64,000 nt of DNA from Pseudomonas asgharzadehiana (GTDB taxonomy: Bacteria > Pseudomonadota > Gammaproteobacteria > Pseudomonadales > Pseudomonadaceae), in assembly GCF_019139815.1 (NCBI RefSeq), contig NZ_CP077079.1, positions 3,224,001-3,288,000 on the forward strand, given 5' to 3'. The first letter of the stretch is position 1. Each line of letters starts with the position of its first letter. The notes under the pieces were generated by a model. It made no database searches and was not told the origin of the DNA. It was given only the letters and a program-made list of their open reading frames with translations. A program made the translations under genes and the position numbers. Below are positions 26,204 through 35,959 of the stretch, piece by piece.

Positions 26204-29143
26204 ATGGCCGTTGAAGCAGGGAAGTACGCAGACGTCTATCGCAGCTGGCAGCAGCATCTGTTCAATTTCAACCTGGCCGTTCGGGAAACCCAGACGTCTG
26301 GATTGCGCAAGCCACAACTGGCCGCGCTGTACGCAGCGCTCGGCCACCTGGTGATGGCGCCGGCCACGACGGCGACGATCGTGATGCCGACCGGAACCGG
26401 AAAAACCGATACCATGCTCGGGCTGCTGATCGCCGGGCGGCTGGCTAGGGCCCTGGTGTTGGTGCCCTCTGACGCGTTGCGTTCCCAGATGGTCGACAAA
26501 TGCATTGAGCTGAAGAAGTTGCGGGAGATTGGTGCCGTTTCGGCCACCGCACTCAACCCGGTGGTGCAGGCGATCGGCTCAGGCCTGGCGGCTGACGAGG
26601 TCCAACAGCTGGCCGAGGCCAACGTGATCGTCGCCACGCCGCAAGCGCTGCAGCGCTTCGACCGGCCGGCTTTGGAGGCCCTGGCCGCGCTCTGCAGCCA
26701 CCTGATCATTGATGAAGCGCACCATGTGGCCGCCCAGACCTGGGGCAGGGTGAAAACCGCGTTCAAGCAAAAGCCTTGCCTTCAGTTCACGGCCACGCCG
26801 TTCCGTGAGGACAACCAGCCGCTGGATGGCAAGATCATCTACAACTATCCGTTGAAGGACGCGCAGAACGATGGCTACTTCAAGGCGATCGAATTCCATC
26901 CGGTGCGCGAGTACAACCTGGAACTGGCTGACCAGGTGGTGGCTGACAAGGCGGTAGCGCTGTTGCGAAGCGACCGCGCGCAAGGGTTCAACCACCTGCT
27001 GATGGTACGTGCGCGTTCGCAAAAGCGTGCTGCCGCGCTGTTTGAGCTGTACAAGCAGCATGAGGATCTTTCCCCTATTCTCATCCACAGCAAGGTTCGG
27101 AACCGAGCCAAGCTACTGGGCGAGATTGTTGAGAAGAAGTACAAGATCATCGTCTGCGTGGACATGCTGGGCGAAGGCTTCGACCTGCCGGAGCTAAAGA
27201 TTGCGGCCATTCACGACCAGCACCGTAGCCCAGCCGTCACGCTGCAATTCATCGGTCGCCTGACGCGGGTCGATGATACGCTCGGTGACGCCAAGTTCGT
27301 CTCGAACATCGCCAACCAGAAAGTCGACTACCAGATGGCGGTGCTGTACAAGGAAAGTGCCGACTGGAGTGCGGTGATCCGCGATGTGAGCCAGGACAAG
27401 ATCGCCCGCGAAATTGAGAAGGAAACGTTTACCGAACAGTTCCCGGAAGACGCCGACGCCGAAGACATTTTCGGTCTGAACCCCAACCCCAAGATCAGTG
27501 CGATCGCCTACCACGTGGCGCGCGAGCATTGGCGACCAGAGAGGGCCAGGCAGTTCTCGCAGAAGAAAGAGCCGCTGCAGCTCCTGTCCATCAACGACGA
27601 GGCCGACACCATTATCATGGTGACGCGGCGCGAAACGCCCGTCGGCTGGGCGCAGACGTCAGCGATCGTGGACACCAACTGGATTCTCTACCTGGCGTAC
27701 TACCATGCGCCCGACAACACGCTGTTCGTCCACTCTTCAGGGGATGAGTCGCAAACTACTCGGTTTTTGAACCTGATCGCCAAGGATGCCCGACGGATCA
27801 GCGGTGAGCCGACCTTCCGCACTCTGCACGGCATCAAGCTCATGAAGTTGCAGAACGTAGGACTGTCGCGCACTCGCAAAGATCTGCGCTTTACGATGCA
27901 TGTCGGGCGCGACATCAACACCGTCATCGGTGAAATCGAGAACGGCACGGCGAGAAAGTCCAACATCTTCGCAACCGGCTACGAGGATGGCCAGCGCACC
28001 ACCGTTGGCTGTTCGCACAAGGGCAAGATCTGGGAGATGAACTCTTCCAGCATCATCGACTGGATCGAGTGGTGCAAGCGCGCCTCGCAGAAACTCAACG
28101 ACGCGACGATCAACCCGTCTGAAGTCCTCAAGGATGTGCTTCGCTCCGAAAAGATCGAAGGGGCGTGGCCCGCAGGGCTGTTCTATGCCGATTGGCCTGT
28201 GTCCATCCTGATCGAGAATGAGCAAAAAATCTCGCTGGCGTACCTAGCGGAGGTGTTCAACCTGTTGGATGTCGAACTGGGCAAGCCCCGGCGTATCGAT
28301 GCGCTGACCCTGGAAGTGCCCATCTGCGCAACGGCAGTTGATGGTGCGGAGCGCCAATTGCCTGACATCACGATACGGCTGCTGGATGACGGCTACAAAT
28401 TTTCCTGCCCGGGGGTCAAGATCGTCTTTGCTGAAGAGGTCTCGTTCGAGCAGTACCTGGATACCAACCCGTTGGTACTGCTGGCTGTCGACGGTTCGAT
28501 GGTCGAAGGCAATTATCGCTACTACTCTCCCAACAGTTTGGACTTGAAGCTGCCGGTCGCCCTGATCGAGCCCTGGGACTGGGGCACGACCCAGATCCAC
28601 AGCGAGTCGATGCGTGCCGACCGCAACCTGGACACTGTTCAGGGATTCATCTATAGCCGAATCGAGGACGACTACACGTTCATTTTCAACGACGATGGCG
28701 CCGGTGAGATCGCCGACCTGGTGGCGATCAAGGACAGCAAGGACGCCATCTTTGTTGACCTGTACCACTGCAAGTATTGCCCTCAGCAAGATGGCGAGGC
28801 GCGACCGGGTGCGCGTGTCTCCGACGTCTACGAGGTCTGCGGCCAGGCATCACGCTCTGTGAAGTGGTTGCACACGGAGGAAAAGTTCTTTAACCGGTTG
28901 TTGCAGCGCTACCAGCATTCGTTGCCCAAAGGTTTTGACAGGATCCTCAAGGGTGAACCCATGGATTTGGAGCTGCTGCGCAACAAGTGCCACGACCACG
29001 AGATGGTGTTCCGGTTTGTGATCGTCCAACCCGGCATCTCGGCAGGCAAAGTTTCCGCTGATCAGCTGGCTGTGCTCGGCACCAGCTACTCGTATATCAA
29101 GAGCGTGTCCGGCTCGGATGTGAGAGTCATTACCAGCGTTTAA
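26204..29143 (+). CDS. SF2 DEAH helicase with a C-terminal nuclease-like domain
   Basis: 979 residues. The helicase core shows Walker A MPTGTGKT (62-69), DEAH box LIIDEAHHV (about 170), motif III FTATPFRED, and in the second lobe VDMLGEGFDLPEL and QFIGRLTRV. Near residues 835-857 a PD-(D/E)xK-like arrangement is visible (EIADLVAI, then FVDLYHCK). ATG at 26204 is chosen because GGAA precedes it; the frame is open upstream. It is the first of three large same-strand genes filling element C. I infer a DNA-translocating restriction or defence role. Confidence 0.75.
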   Translation: MAVEAGKYADVYRSWQQHLFNFNLAVRETQTSGLRKPQLAALYAALGHLVMAPATTATIVMPTGTGKTDTMLGLLIAGRLARALVLVPSDALRSQMVDKCIELKKLREIGAVSATALNPVVQAIGSGLAADEVQQLAEANVIVATPQALQRFDRPALEALAALCSHLIIDEAHHVAAQTWGRVKTAFKQKPCLQFTATPFREDNQPLDGKIIYNYPLKDAQNDGYFKAIEFHPVREYNLELADQVVADKAVALLRSDRAQGFNHLLMVRARSQKRAAALFELYKQHEDLSPILIHSKVRNRAKLLGEIVEKKYKIIVCVDMLGEGFDLPELKIAAIHDQHRSPAVTLQFIGRLTRVDDTLGDAKFVSNIANQKVDYQMAVLYKESADWSAVIRDVSQDKIAREIEKETFTEQFPEDADAEDIFGLNPNPKISAIAYHVAREHWRPERARQFSQKKEPLQLLSINDEADTIIMVTRRETPVGWAQTSAIVDTNWILYLAYYHAPDNTLFVHSSGDESQTTRFLNLIAKDARRISGEPTFRTLHGIKLMKLQNVGLSRTRKDLRFTMHVGRDINTVIGEIENGTARKSNIFATGYEDGQRTTVGCSHKGKIWEMNSSSIIDWIEWCKRASQKLNDATINPSEVLKDVLRSEKIEGAWPAGLFYADWPVSILIENEQKISLAYLAEVFNLLDVELGKPRRIDALTLEVPICATAVDGAERQLPDITIRLLDDGYKFSCPGVKIVFAEEVSFEQYLDTNPLVLLAVDGSMVEGNYRYYSPNSLDLKLPVALIEPWDWGTTQIHSESMRADRNLDTVQGFIYSRIEDDYTFIFNDDGAGEIADLVAIKDSKDAIFVDLYHCKYCPQQDGEARPGARVSDVYEVCGQASRSVKWLHTEEKFFNRLLQRYQHSLPKGFDRILKGEPMDLELLRNKCHDHEMVFRFVIVQPGISAGKVSADQLAVLGTSYSYIKSVSGSDVRVITSV

Positions 29144-29213
29144 ATTAAGATTGCAACCGCCTGGCGGCGGAGAACATCCACCCCAATCGCCATCTGAGGA
29201 GTCAGGGACGACC

Positions 29214-31064
29214 ATGAACTCGAACCTGCATAAGCGCTTGTTATCCGAGGTAGATAAACTCAAGAAGCTCACAGCTGAATTGAGCCTGCAGGAGCTCACG
29301 AGCTTCGTTACCACCCAGCAACGAAACTTCAACCATGGGCGCAGGGGGCAGAACCTCGGCTCACCGCTCAAGCAAGGCATGTACTTGCTCGCCTTGGCCA
29401 GCAGTCAGCCTGAGCCGATTGTGCCCAAGCCGCTGGATGAAGGGCGCCATGTGCAGTTGATTCGCCGCCTAGAGTCGATCTTCCAAAATTATGGTTTGGC
29501 GTATTTCCCTACGGAGCAGGAGTACGCGGTGGGGCTTAGCGATGAGTGGCATCGCCAGCGCGAAATTGCCATGCCGGCCTTCATGCACTACTTCATGGCT
29601 GGATTCAAAGCTTCGAGCGAACAGATCAAGGAGTGGATCAACACATGCTTTGCTGGGTTTGAAAAAGAAACCGTCGAAGCTTTTGGCATGTCTCACATTG
29701 ACCTGCTGCGGGTGGCCAGCTTCATTGAGTCGGTGATCGAGGCGAATGCAAACCCAGTGGTTGATGCTGTTCAGGCCATTGAGGCGCTTCGTCAGCAGTT
29801 TCTCCGTGAAGTAAGCGAGGGCACGAACCTTCAGGAGGCCGTCGCGCGAGTCCGTAACCAGCCGGAGCTACGGGCCCGCATCGAGGCGTTCGAGCGTGGC
29901 AGCATCATGCTGTTTGAGGTAAAGCGTCAGCAGTTGCTAGATGAGTTTGGTGTCGAGACGACCAATTGCTTGATGCAGCACTTTGTCACCGTCCGTGGTG
30001 CTGCAGCTGCGATCACTTACATTACAGAGAGCAACCCGATCATTGATCGCCCGCTGCTGACTGCAGATGGTGAGCGAATTTTCTACTTGGTAAACAACGC
30101 GTTTTATCAGGGCATCATCGAGAAACTAGAAAGTCATCTGACACAAGGGCCTAGCGCCGCTCGCTATTTCAAAGAACGCGATCGGCGACTCGAACAGATG
30201 GCCCGTAAGCATTTGCAAAAAATCTTCCCGGACACAGCGCAGTTCTATGAAAGCGCGTTTGACCGACCAGACTCCCACGGTGAGCACGATCTGGTGATCG
30301 TCCATGGAGCAAATGTCTACATCGTTGAGGCAAAAGCGTCACCTCCCAAGGAACCATTACGTGATCCCTTGAAAGCGGCGCTAAGGATTCGTGATCATTT
30401 CCGCGGAAGAAATGGTATCCAGAAAGCCTACGATCAAGCCAACGCATTGCGGGCTCGTCTTTTGAACAGTGCGTCGAGCCCGCTGTACGACAAGAAAGGC
30501 AATCTGTTGACAGAACTGCACCGCGAGCAGATCGAGAACATCTACTGCATTTGTGTTACCCGGGATGATTTTGGACCAGTCGCGACGAACCTTGCCCTGA
30601 TGCTCGAGAAGGATCCCGATGTCCCCTATCCTTGGGTCGTGTGCGTCACCGACCTTGAGTATCTGGTCGATGCGATAGTTCACCTTGGACAGAGCGTCGA
30701 AACGCTGGACACTTACTTGGCGCAACGCCCTTTGCTTCATGGCAAAGTGATGGGCACAGATGAACTCGAGTATTTTGGGGCGTTTCTACGTCATGGAGGG
30801 CTACATGACTACATTGCGGCGCAGGCTGACTTCATTCCGATGGACATCACCGAATCTGACATCCTAGATGATATTCATAAATGCATTCAGAACGGTGAGC
30901 CTTACGAACTCAATGTTGAGCCTGCTAACCTGGTTCCGCTAGATAGGCGAAAGGTCCTCGGATTCAATCAAACCGCTCGACGCCAGAGCAATGCTATGAA
31001 GAAAGAGAAGAAGGCCAGGCAGAAGCGAGGGCGAGCAGCCAGGAAACAGAATCGAACGCGCTAA
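29214..31064 (+). CDS. Shedu-like nuclease (SduA-type C-terminal domain)
   Basis: 616 residues. The N-terminal 340 are mostly helical and unrecognised. A PD-(D/E)xK core follows at about 355-375 (HDLVIVHGANVYIVEAKAS, with D and E-x-K) and a region with YCICVTRDDFGPVATNL later. This is the layout of SduA-type nucleases, which act alone in Shedu phage defence. The C-terminus is very basic (KKEKKARQKRGRAARKQNRTR region), fit for nucleic acid binding. ATG at 29214 begins the like-protein part. It sits 70 bases after the helicase. Confidence 0.65.
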   Translation: MNSNLHKRLLSEVDKLKKLTAELSLQELTSFVTTQQRNFNHGRRGQNLGSPLKQGMYLLALASSQPEPIVPKPLDEGRHVQLIRRLESIFQNYGLAYFPTEQEYAVGLSDEWHRQREIAMPAFMHYFMAGFKASSEQIKEWINTCFAGFEKETVEAFGMSHIDLLRVASFIESVIEANANPVVDAVQAIEALRQQFLREVSEGTNLQEAVARVRNQPELRARIEAFERGSIMLFEVKRQQLLDEFGVETTNCLMQHFVTVRGAAAAITYITESNPIIDRPLLTADGERIFYLVNNAFYQGIIEKLESHLTQGPSAARYFKERDRRLEQMARKHLQKIFPDTAQFYESAFDRPDSHGEHDLVIVHGANVYIVEAKASPPKEPLRDPLKAALRIRDHFRGRNGIQKAYDQANALRARLLNSASSPLYDKKGNLLTELHREQIENIYCICVTRDDFGPVATNLALMLEKDPDVPYPWVVCVTDLEYLVDAIVHLGQSVETLDTYLAQRPLLHGKVMGTDELEYFGAFLRHGGLHDYIAAQADFIPMDITESDILDDIHKCIQNGEPYELNVEPANLVPLDRRKVLGFNQTARRQSNAMKKEKKARQKRGRAARKQNRTR

Positions 31065-31092
31065 TCTAGTGAAGAGTCCAGGGGCAGCCGAA

Positions 31093-31137
31093 CATGCACT
31101 CCATGCACTCCATGCACTCCATGCACTCCATGCACTC
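31093..31137 (+). repeat. Five tandem copies of a 9-base repeat
   Basis: CATGCACTC is repeated five times without change in the 170-base gap between the Shedu-like and GHKL/DUF3883 genes. Copy number could change by slippage and alter spacing to the next gene. It is not a CRISPR array. Confidence 0.8.
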
Positions 31138-31235
31138 GATGATGTTGCCCTGTCGATACACGGGTCGAACCACGACACGCCAGCGAAGAGTTGTGAACTC
31201 CAATACTTCGATCAACCTAACGCGAGGTGCTACGT

Positions 31236-34200
31236 TTGAAGGATTTATTGGCAGTCGATGAGTCAGAGGCGTCGGAAATCACGACTGATGCCAAGACGGC
31301 TAACCGACCTGCAAGTAACCAAGAAAAAGCACGCATCCTTCAACCCTCAGCAGAAGAAGCCGAATACGTACCACCTGACTTCAGCGGGAGCCGGCGAACC
31401 AGGATTGGCTCAAGTTTCATTGAGCAGTTTGTTGCAGGACATGATGCAAGTGACGTACTGCGCGAGCTTGTCCAAAACGAATTTGACGGCGGCGGAGCTT
31501 CACTGACGCTCAACTTCGGAGGCCATTCGCTTGAGGTAGTCGGTACCGGACGAAATATAGAGCGCAAAGGGTGGGAGCGGCTCTCTGTGATTGTCGGTAC
31601 GGGCAATGTGCTGGGCAGCGGGCAAGAGGAGGTCGTGGCGCCGAAAGCAAATGGGATAGGTTCCAAGAATTTCGGATTACGCTCGTTGTTTCGTTTTGGC
31701 GATCAAATACACGTACGATCAGGCGGGCAGGTCGCATTACTTGATCTTCAAACACAGGAAACAGGTCGCGAACGAGACCCGGCGTCGTCCCGGCAGAAGG
31801 GTGTTCGCGTTCACGTGCCTTATAGGCTTAAATCGACAGAGCTGCTTGAGGCGTTTACAGTCGACAGAGAGGCGCATGCCCTCGATTTGATGGCAGCGGG
31901 CATGCCGGACACGCTAGTCAAACTAGCACTTACTGGAAAGAAAAGCGGACTGCGTGAGGTCATTATTCGATCGGTCCGCACAGGCCGTGTGCTTTATTGG
32001 AAACAGGACGCAAAACGCGAGCGCTCCTCTGCTGCGCGCGTCACTATGACGAAGAGGACAGGAGCGCTCGTCGATCAGGATGGCAAGCGAATACAGTTCC
32101 AGGAGGAGGAGTTTTTGCGGACGATCGAAATTCCTGAAAGGTTTTCAGGACGACCGTTTCCGGCGTATTACAAACAGCCTGGCGGAAAGTTGTGTATAGC
32201 GGTGTCGGTCCCAATCATTCGCCGGCGAATCGATCTCCGGCAGTTCGGTCACTTCTATTATCCATTGAAAGCCCCCTCGTCCGTCACTGGCTGTGCCGTC
32301 AGCATTAGTGCTCCATTCGAACTCAACACGGATCGAAGCGGGATAAACGACCACGTCTGGAATGACTGGCTTATCGATCAAGCCGTCGAGCTGACGATTG
32401 ATCTTCTCAAAACTGATTGGTTCGACAGATATGGTGCGGACGCATTCAAGGCGCTCGTTAGCAACGGCAACCCCAGCTCGACGCGCTTTTCAAATGAAAT
32501 AGCTCAGCGGCTTGCAAAGGACGCTTGCTGGCCTACGGGGGATGCATCCAATCCTAACTTCGCCCGTGCGGCCGAGATCGTGCTTCCTACGGAGCCGGAG
32601 CTGCATGGTTTTCTCAGTGCTAATCGCTATCTGGTCCCTAAGCTTTCGGGCGACGAGGTGTTGTCCAGTTTGGCGGCGGAATGCGGTGCCAAGCGATTCA
32701 CAATTTCTTCGTTAGTACGGCTGCGATGTGCAGGTGATGATTTAAAGGGACTTGAGACCAAAATTGGCAACGACGCGAATTACCACTTCGCGAATTACCT
32801 TGGAACTATGACCGCCATAGACGTGCAGAAACGCCAAGCTTTGGCGTTGTCGGCTTATACGCGACGATTGAATAAGCTGAATAAAGCCGACTTGGGTAAT
32901 ACCGCTTCGACTTTGAATGCTGTTGGTGAGCTCTTACCCGCTGTTCGGCTCATTATTGTAAACCCAGATCTTTGGATTGACTGCCCGGAACCTCAGGCCA
33001 ACCGGCTCCATCCAGAACTCATTCAATACAAATCAATTTCAAGTCACTGCCGTACATTCGACGAAGAACAATGGCTGATTGATGCCGCTGGCCGCACCGC
33101 CTCCGCAGTGGGCGATGACCGGGAGCGAGAAACGCTCTACCGGAAGTTACTGACAAGCGAGAAACCGATCAGCCGTCTCGCTCTATCAGCATTACGCAAC
33201 AATCCTGTTGTCAAGAATCAGCGTGGCCAGTGGGTAGCGCCGTCTACCATGGTGCATCTCAAAAAGCCCCTGGCAACGCAGCTCGATGCGGCGATAGATG
33301 CCCCGTCGAAGGAGATGCTAAAGGCGTCAGGATTGATCGCGCGCTTGCGGATTCGTAATTCGCTAAATGGCTCGGATCTCGTGCGTTACGCTCGATTGGT
33401 TGTCGAGCGTCCTGAGATAGCTGAACGATTTGAAAAGCTGCTTACCGAAAATTTCAATTTGCTCGTTCCTGCGGTCGTAGATGAACTGCAGGTGATCCCC
33501 TGTCTGATGTCGCGATCAGGGCGGCCTACGGCTCCTTGCATGCTTCACCTCGACACGAGGGCCAATCGGTTATGCATCGATGACGACCACCGAATTGTCG
33601 GGGGGAGTCATGATCTGCTGTATCGTAAGCTGAAACTCTCAGTCGCACCTGGTTCGGAGATTTTGGTCGATATTCTCAATCGCCGTATGCAAGAGGGACG
33701 GGCTCCTAATCGGCCTGATTTGATATATCCGGCACTTGTGGAGGCCATTAAGCGCGAGCGGCGCAACAAATCTGAATTTCTTAATATGCGGATTTGTTGG
33801 GTTCACGACGGCTTCTACCCTCCCTCTGAAATCCTAGTTGGTTCCAGGACGGCAACCCCGCTAGGCGAGGTGTTCCCTCTCTACAAACATTCCGACGCAG
33901 TCGGAGATGCATATTTTGCGCTTGGCGCTGCGAGTCAGCCTAATGATACGCACTGGTCGCGCTTCTTCCTAAATGTGGGAGCGGCATGGGCAACTGACAC
34001 ACACTTAACATCGGATAGACGGGCCATCCTACTTGATGCCTACCGCCTACGTAGGAGCTTTGGCTTACCCTCGGGGCTTGAGGATGTTCGCTGCTTGATC
34101 GACGATCGAGCGCGACTCTTCACTCTTGGTGAGTTGCGTTCTGGAAAACTCCTCGAACCAGATTTTCCGGCACTCGAACAAGCACTTCGAAATGCCGACA

Positions 34201-35531
34201 GTGCCACCGGAGTCGTTGACAGATCCGAACACGCTCGCTCATTTTTTGCAGGTCTCGGCATTCGTCCACTGTCAGCAATCGCTGGTACAAGTGAGGCTGT
34301 ACTCGGTTCTTCGTGTCGACCACCACTTTGGTTTAAGCCTAAACAGGCCGAGCGCGTCATCGCCATTCTGCATAGACCGCTTTTTGCGCGCGCACTGTTT
34401 GAAGTTGCCTATCGAAATCGGCATGGTCATTCAGGTTTCCAGCCAGCGTCACTTTCCATGATCAAAAGGGACCTCCTCAGTATTCGTGACATTGCTTTTT
34501 TTTCGAGTATGGAACGTCGCTACAGCGTGGCTGGGACGAGCGTTGTCGTTCCTGCTCAGGTGGCGGTCAGTGCTGGGCAGGTCTGTGTCATTCCGCCAAA
34601 GACCAAAAGCAGATTTCAACTATTGCTTGCTGAAGCGCTTGCAGAAATCGCTGGCGCTACCAGCGTGGCAACGATGCGCAGCATCGCCAACGCATTTCTT
34701 CCGCTTCTTCTTTGTGGAACGTTTGAGGAGTTAAGAGAGTATCTAGAGCAGATGGGGCTTTCCAATAGCTTCCGATCGATCGCGGATGATGAGGAGGCCA
34801 ACCAGCTCGAAGACGATGACGATGACGATGACGAAAGTGATGAGGATTTTGAGGAGCTTGCATTGCGTCAGGTCTTCGACAATCTCAACACCTCTGGCTC
34901 CACTAGCAGCGACGCGGTCCAGCCCGTTGATACCGCTACGCCGCGCATTATTAACGAGCCGTCAACGCTTCCACCTGTGGCACCTACTTTCGCTTTACCA
35001 AATCTCGAAGATGTCTTACTAACGGTTGCGCCGACCCAAGGAGTAGAAATAGAACCACGCGGAGGAGGGGGGGGCGGTGGCGGTGGAGCCACGAATGTCT
35101 GGCTACCACCCACGGCTGCGGAGAATGAACGGGCTAGTCGCGTGGGGCAACGTGGCGAGGAACTGGTCTATCGCATGGAGCTTCAGAAAGTGCGAGATAT
35201 GGGCTACGCGAATCCTGAACAGTACGTCGTATGGACATCGCAAGACGAGCCGGGCGCCGACCATGACATCCGCTCCATTGACATCAACGGGCAGCCGCGG
35301 TGGATTGAAGTGAAATCAACTACAGGTGTGGATGGCAGGTTTGAATGGCCCCGCAGAGAGTTTGAAAAGGCATTACGTGAACGGGACCGCTACGAGTTGT
35401 GGCGCGTTTATCGCGTTGCCGATAAGGCACCCGTGGCAAAGTGCTTCACCAACCCATCGCGCATGCTTGGGGCGCGACAGATCACGCTTGAACTCGGCAT
35501 GTTGCGCGCCAATATCGAAAAGTTGGATTGA
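31236..35531 (+). CDS. GHKL (sacsin-type) ATPase fused to a DUF3883 nuclease-like domain
   Basis: 1431 residues. N-terminal ATP site of the HSP90/sacsin kind: ELVQNEFDGGG (about 77), VVGTGRNI, and KANGIGSKNFGLRSLFRFGD. A long unrecognised middle part follows. Then come an acidic run (DDDDDDDESDED, about 1190), a nine-glycine linker (about 1278) and a DUF3883 domain with a PD-(D/E)xK pattern (GQRGEELVYRME, GADHDIRSID, RWIEVKST). TTG at 31236 follows GAGG by eight bases; GTG at 31227 overlaps that site. The linker is coded by a G8 tract. Proteins of this build are frequent in defence islands. Confidence 0.75.
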   Translation: MKDLLAVDESEASEITTDAKTANRPASNQEKARILQPSAEEAEYVPPDFSGSRRTRIGSSFIEQFVAGHDASDVLRELVQNEFDGGGASLTLNFGGHSLEVVGTGRNIERKGWERLSVIVGTGNVLGSGQEEVVAPKANGIGSKNFGLRSLFRFGDQIHVRSGGQVALLDLQTQETGRERDPASSRQKGVRVHVPYRLKSTELLEAFTVDREAHALDLMAAGMPDTLVKLALTGKKSGLREVIIRSVRTGRVLYWKQDAKRERSSAARVTMTKRTGALVDQDGKRIQFQEEEFLRTIEIPERFSGRPFPAYYKQPGGKLCIAVSVPIIRRRIDLRQFGHFYYPLKAPSSVTGCAVSISAPFELNTDRSGINDHVWNDWLIDQAVELTIDLLKTDWFDRYGADAFKALVSNGNPSSTRFSNEIAQRLAKDACWPTGDASNPNFARAAEIVLPTEPELHGFLSANRYLVPKLSGDEVLSSLAAECGAKRFTISSLVRLRCAGDDLKGLETKIGNDANYHFANYLGTMTAIDVQKRQALALSAYTRRLNKLNKADLGNTASTLNAVGELLPAVRLIIVNPDLWIDCPEPQANRLHPELIQYKSISSHCRTFDEEQWLIDAAGRTASAVGDDRERETLYRKLLTSEKPISRLALSALRNNPVVKNQRGQWVAPSTMVHLKKPLATQLDAAIDAPSKEMLKASGLIARLRIRNSLNGSDLVRYARLVVERPEIAERFEKLLTENFNLLVPAVVDELQVIPCLMSRSGRPTAPCMLHLDTRANRLCIDDDHRIVGGSHDLLYRKLKLSVAPGSEILVDILNRRMQEGRAPNRPDLIYPALVEAIKRERRNKSEFLNMRICWVHDGFYPPSEILVGSRTATPLGEVFPLYKHSDAVGDAYFALGAASQPNDTHWSRFFLNVGAAWATDTHLTSDRRAILLDAYRLRRSFGLPSGLEDVRCLIDDRARLFTLGELRSGKLLEPDFPALEQALRNADSATGVVDRSEHARSFFAGLGIRPLSAIAGTSEAVLGSSCRPPLWFKPKQAERVIAILHRPLFARALFEVAYRNRHGHSGFQPASLSMIKRDLLSIRDIAFFSSMERRYSVAGTSVVVPAQVAVSAGQVCVIPPKTKSRFQLLLAEALAEIAGATSVATMRSIANAFLPLLLCGTFEELREYLEQMGLSNSFRSIADDEEANQLEDDDDDDDESDEDFEELALRQVFDNLNTSGSTSSDAVQPVDTATPRIINEPSTLPPVAPTFALPNLEDVLLTVAPTQGVEIEPRGGGGGGGGGATNVWLPPTAAENERASRVGQRGEELVYRMELQKVRDMGYANPEQYVVWTSQDEPGADHDIRSIDINGQPRWIEVKSTTGVDGRFEWPRREFEKALRERDRYELWRVYRVADKAPVAKCFTNPSRMLGARQITLELGMLRANIEKLD

Positions 35532-35596
35532 ATCTCTCTAGGTCAATTGCAAAGCGTTCGACGGCGAGCAGCGAGTGATTTTTCAAGAAGGGGATT

Positions 35597-35853
35597 GTTG
35601 AGCGTTAGGCTGGGGGCATCCTTCTCAAACTATTCAAAGCATGCCCTCAGATATGCCCCCGAATGTGGCAATCCACTGGAAGTGGTTGGATCTCCATAGT
35701 CTATGAAAAGGCAGAAATGATCAGATAAACAGCCTGTCCGGCGACTCCTAAAGACTCTCAGGGTCGCCAAAGAACATTTTGACTGAGCTCTAGCTCTGTA
35801 ATTTCAGATCAAAAAATATGAGTTATGCCCCCAATCTTGCCCCCAGTTGCATC
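35597..35853. repeat. Junction C/D: right arm, core and left arm
   Basis: Right arm (GGGGGCATCCTTCTCAAACT, AGCATGCCCTCAGATATGCCCCC, GAAATGATCAGATAAACAGCC) ends in AGACTCTCAGGGTCGCCAAAGAACAT, followed by a left arm that is almost identical to the 25872 copy. The core is closest to the LysR 3' end at 56938-56963. Confidence 0.85.
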
Positions 35854-35959
35854 AGGTTTGCGAGCAATCGCGAGTTGCGATTTCTGACAGAGACCAAGAT
35901 GGATTCGTATGGCTTTCAATGTATTCCCTTAAATTAGTATTTAGTTCTTCTGGCAGGCC

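Noticed and set aside
26204..29143. Hachiman HamB or type III Res subunit
   Set aside because: No HamA-type or methylase partner lies next to it; the neighbours are Shedu-like and DUF3883 genes.
31093..31137. CRISPR array
   Set aside because: The repeat unit is nine bases with no spacers between copies; no cas genes are present. The CARF domain belongs to a sigma-54 activator.
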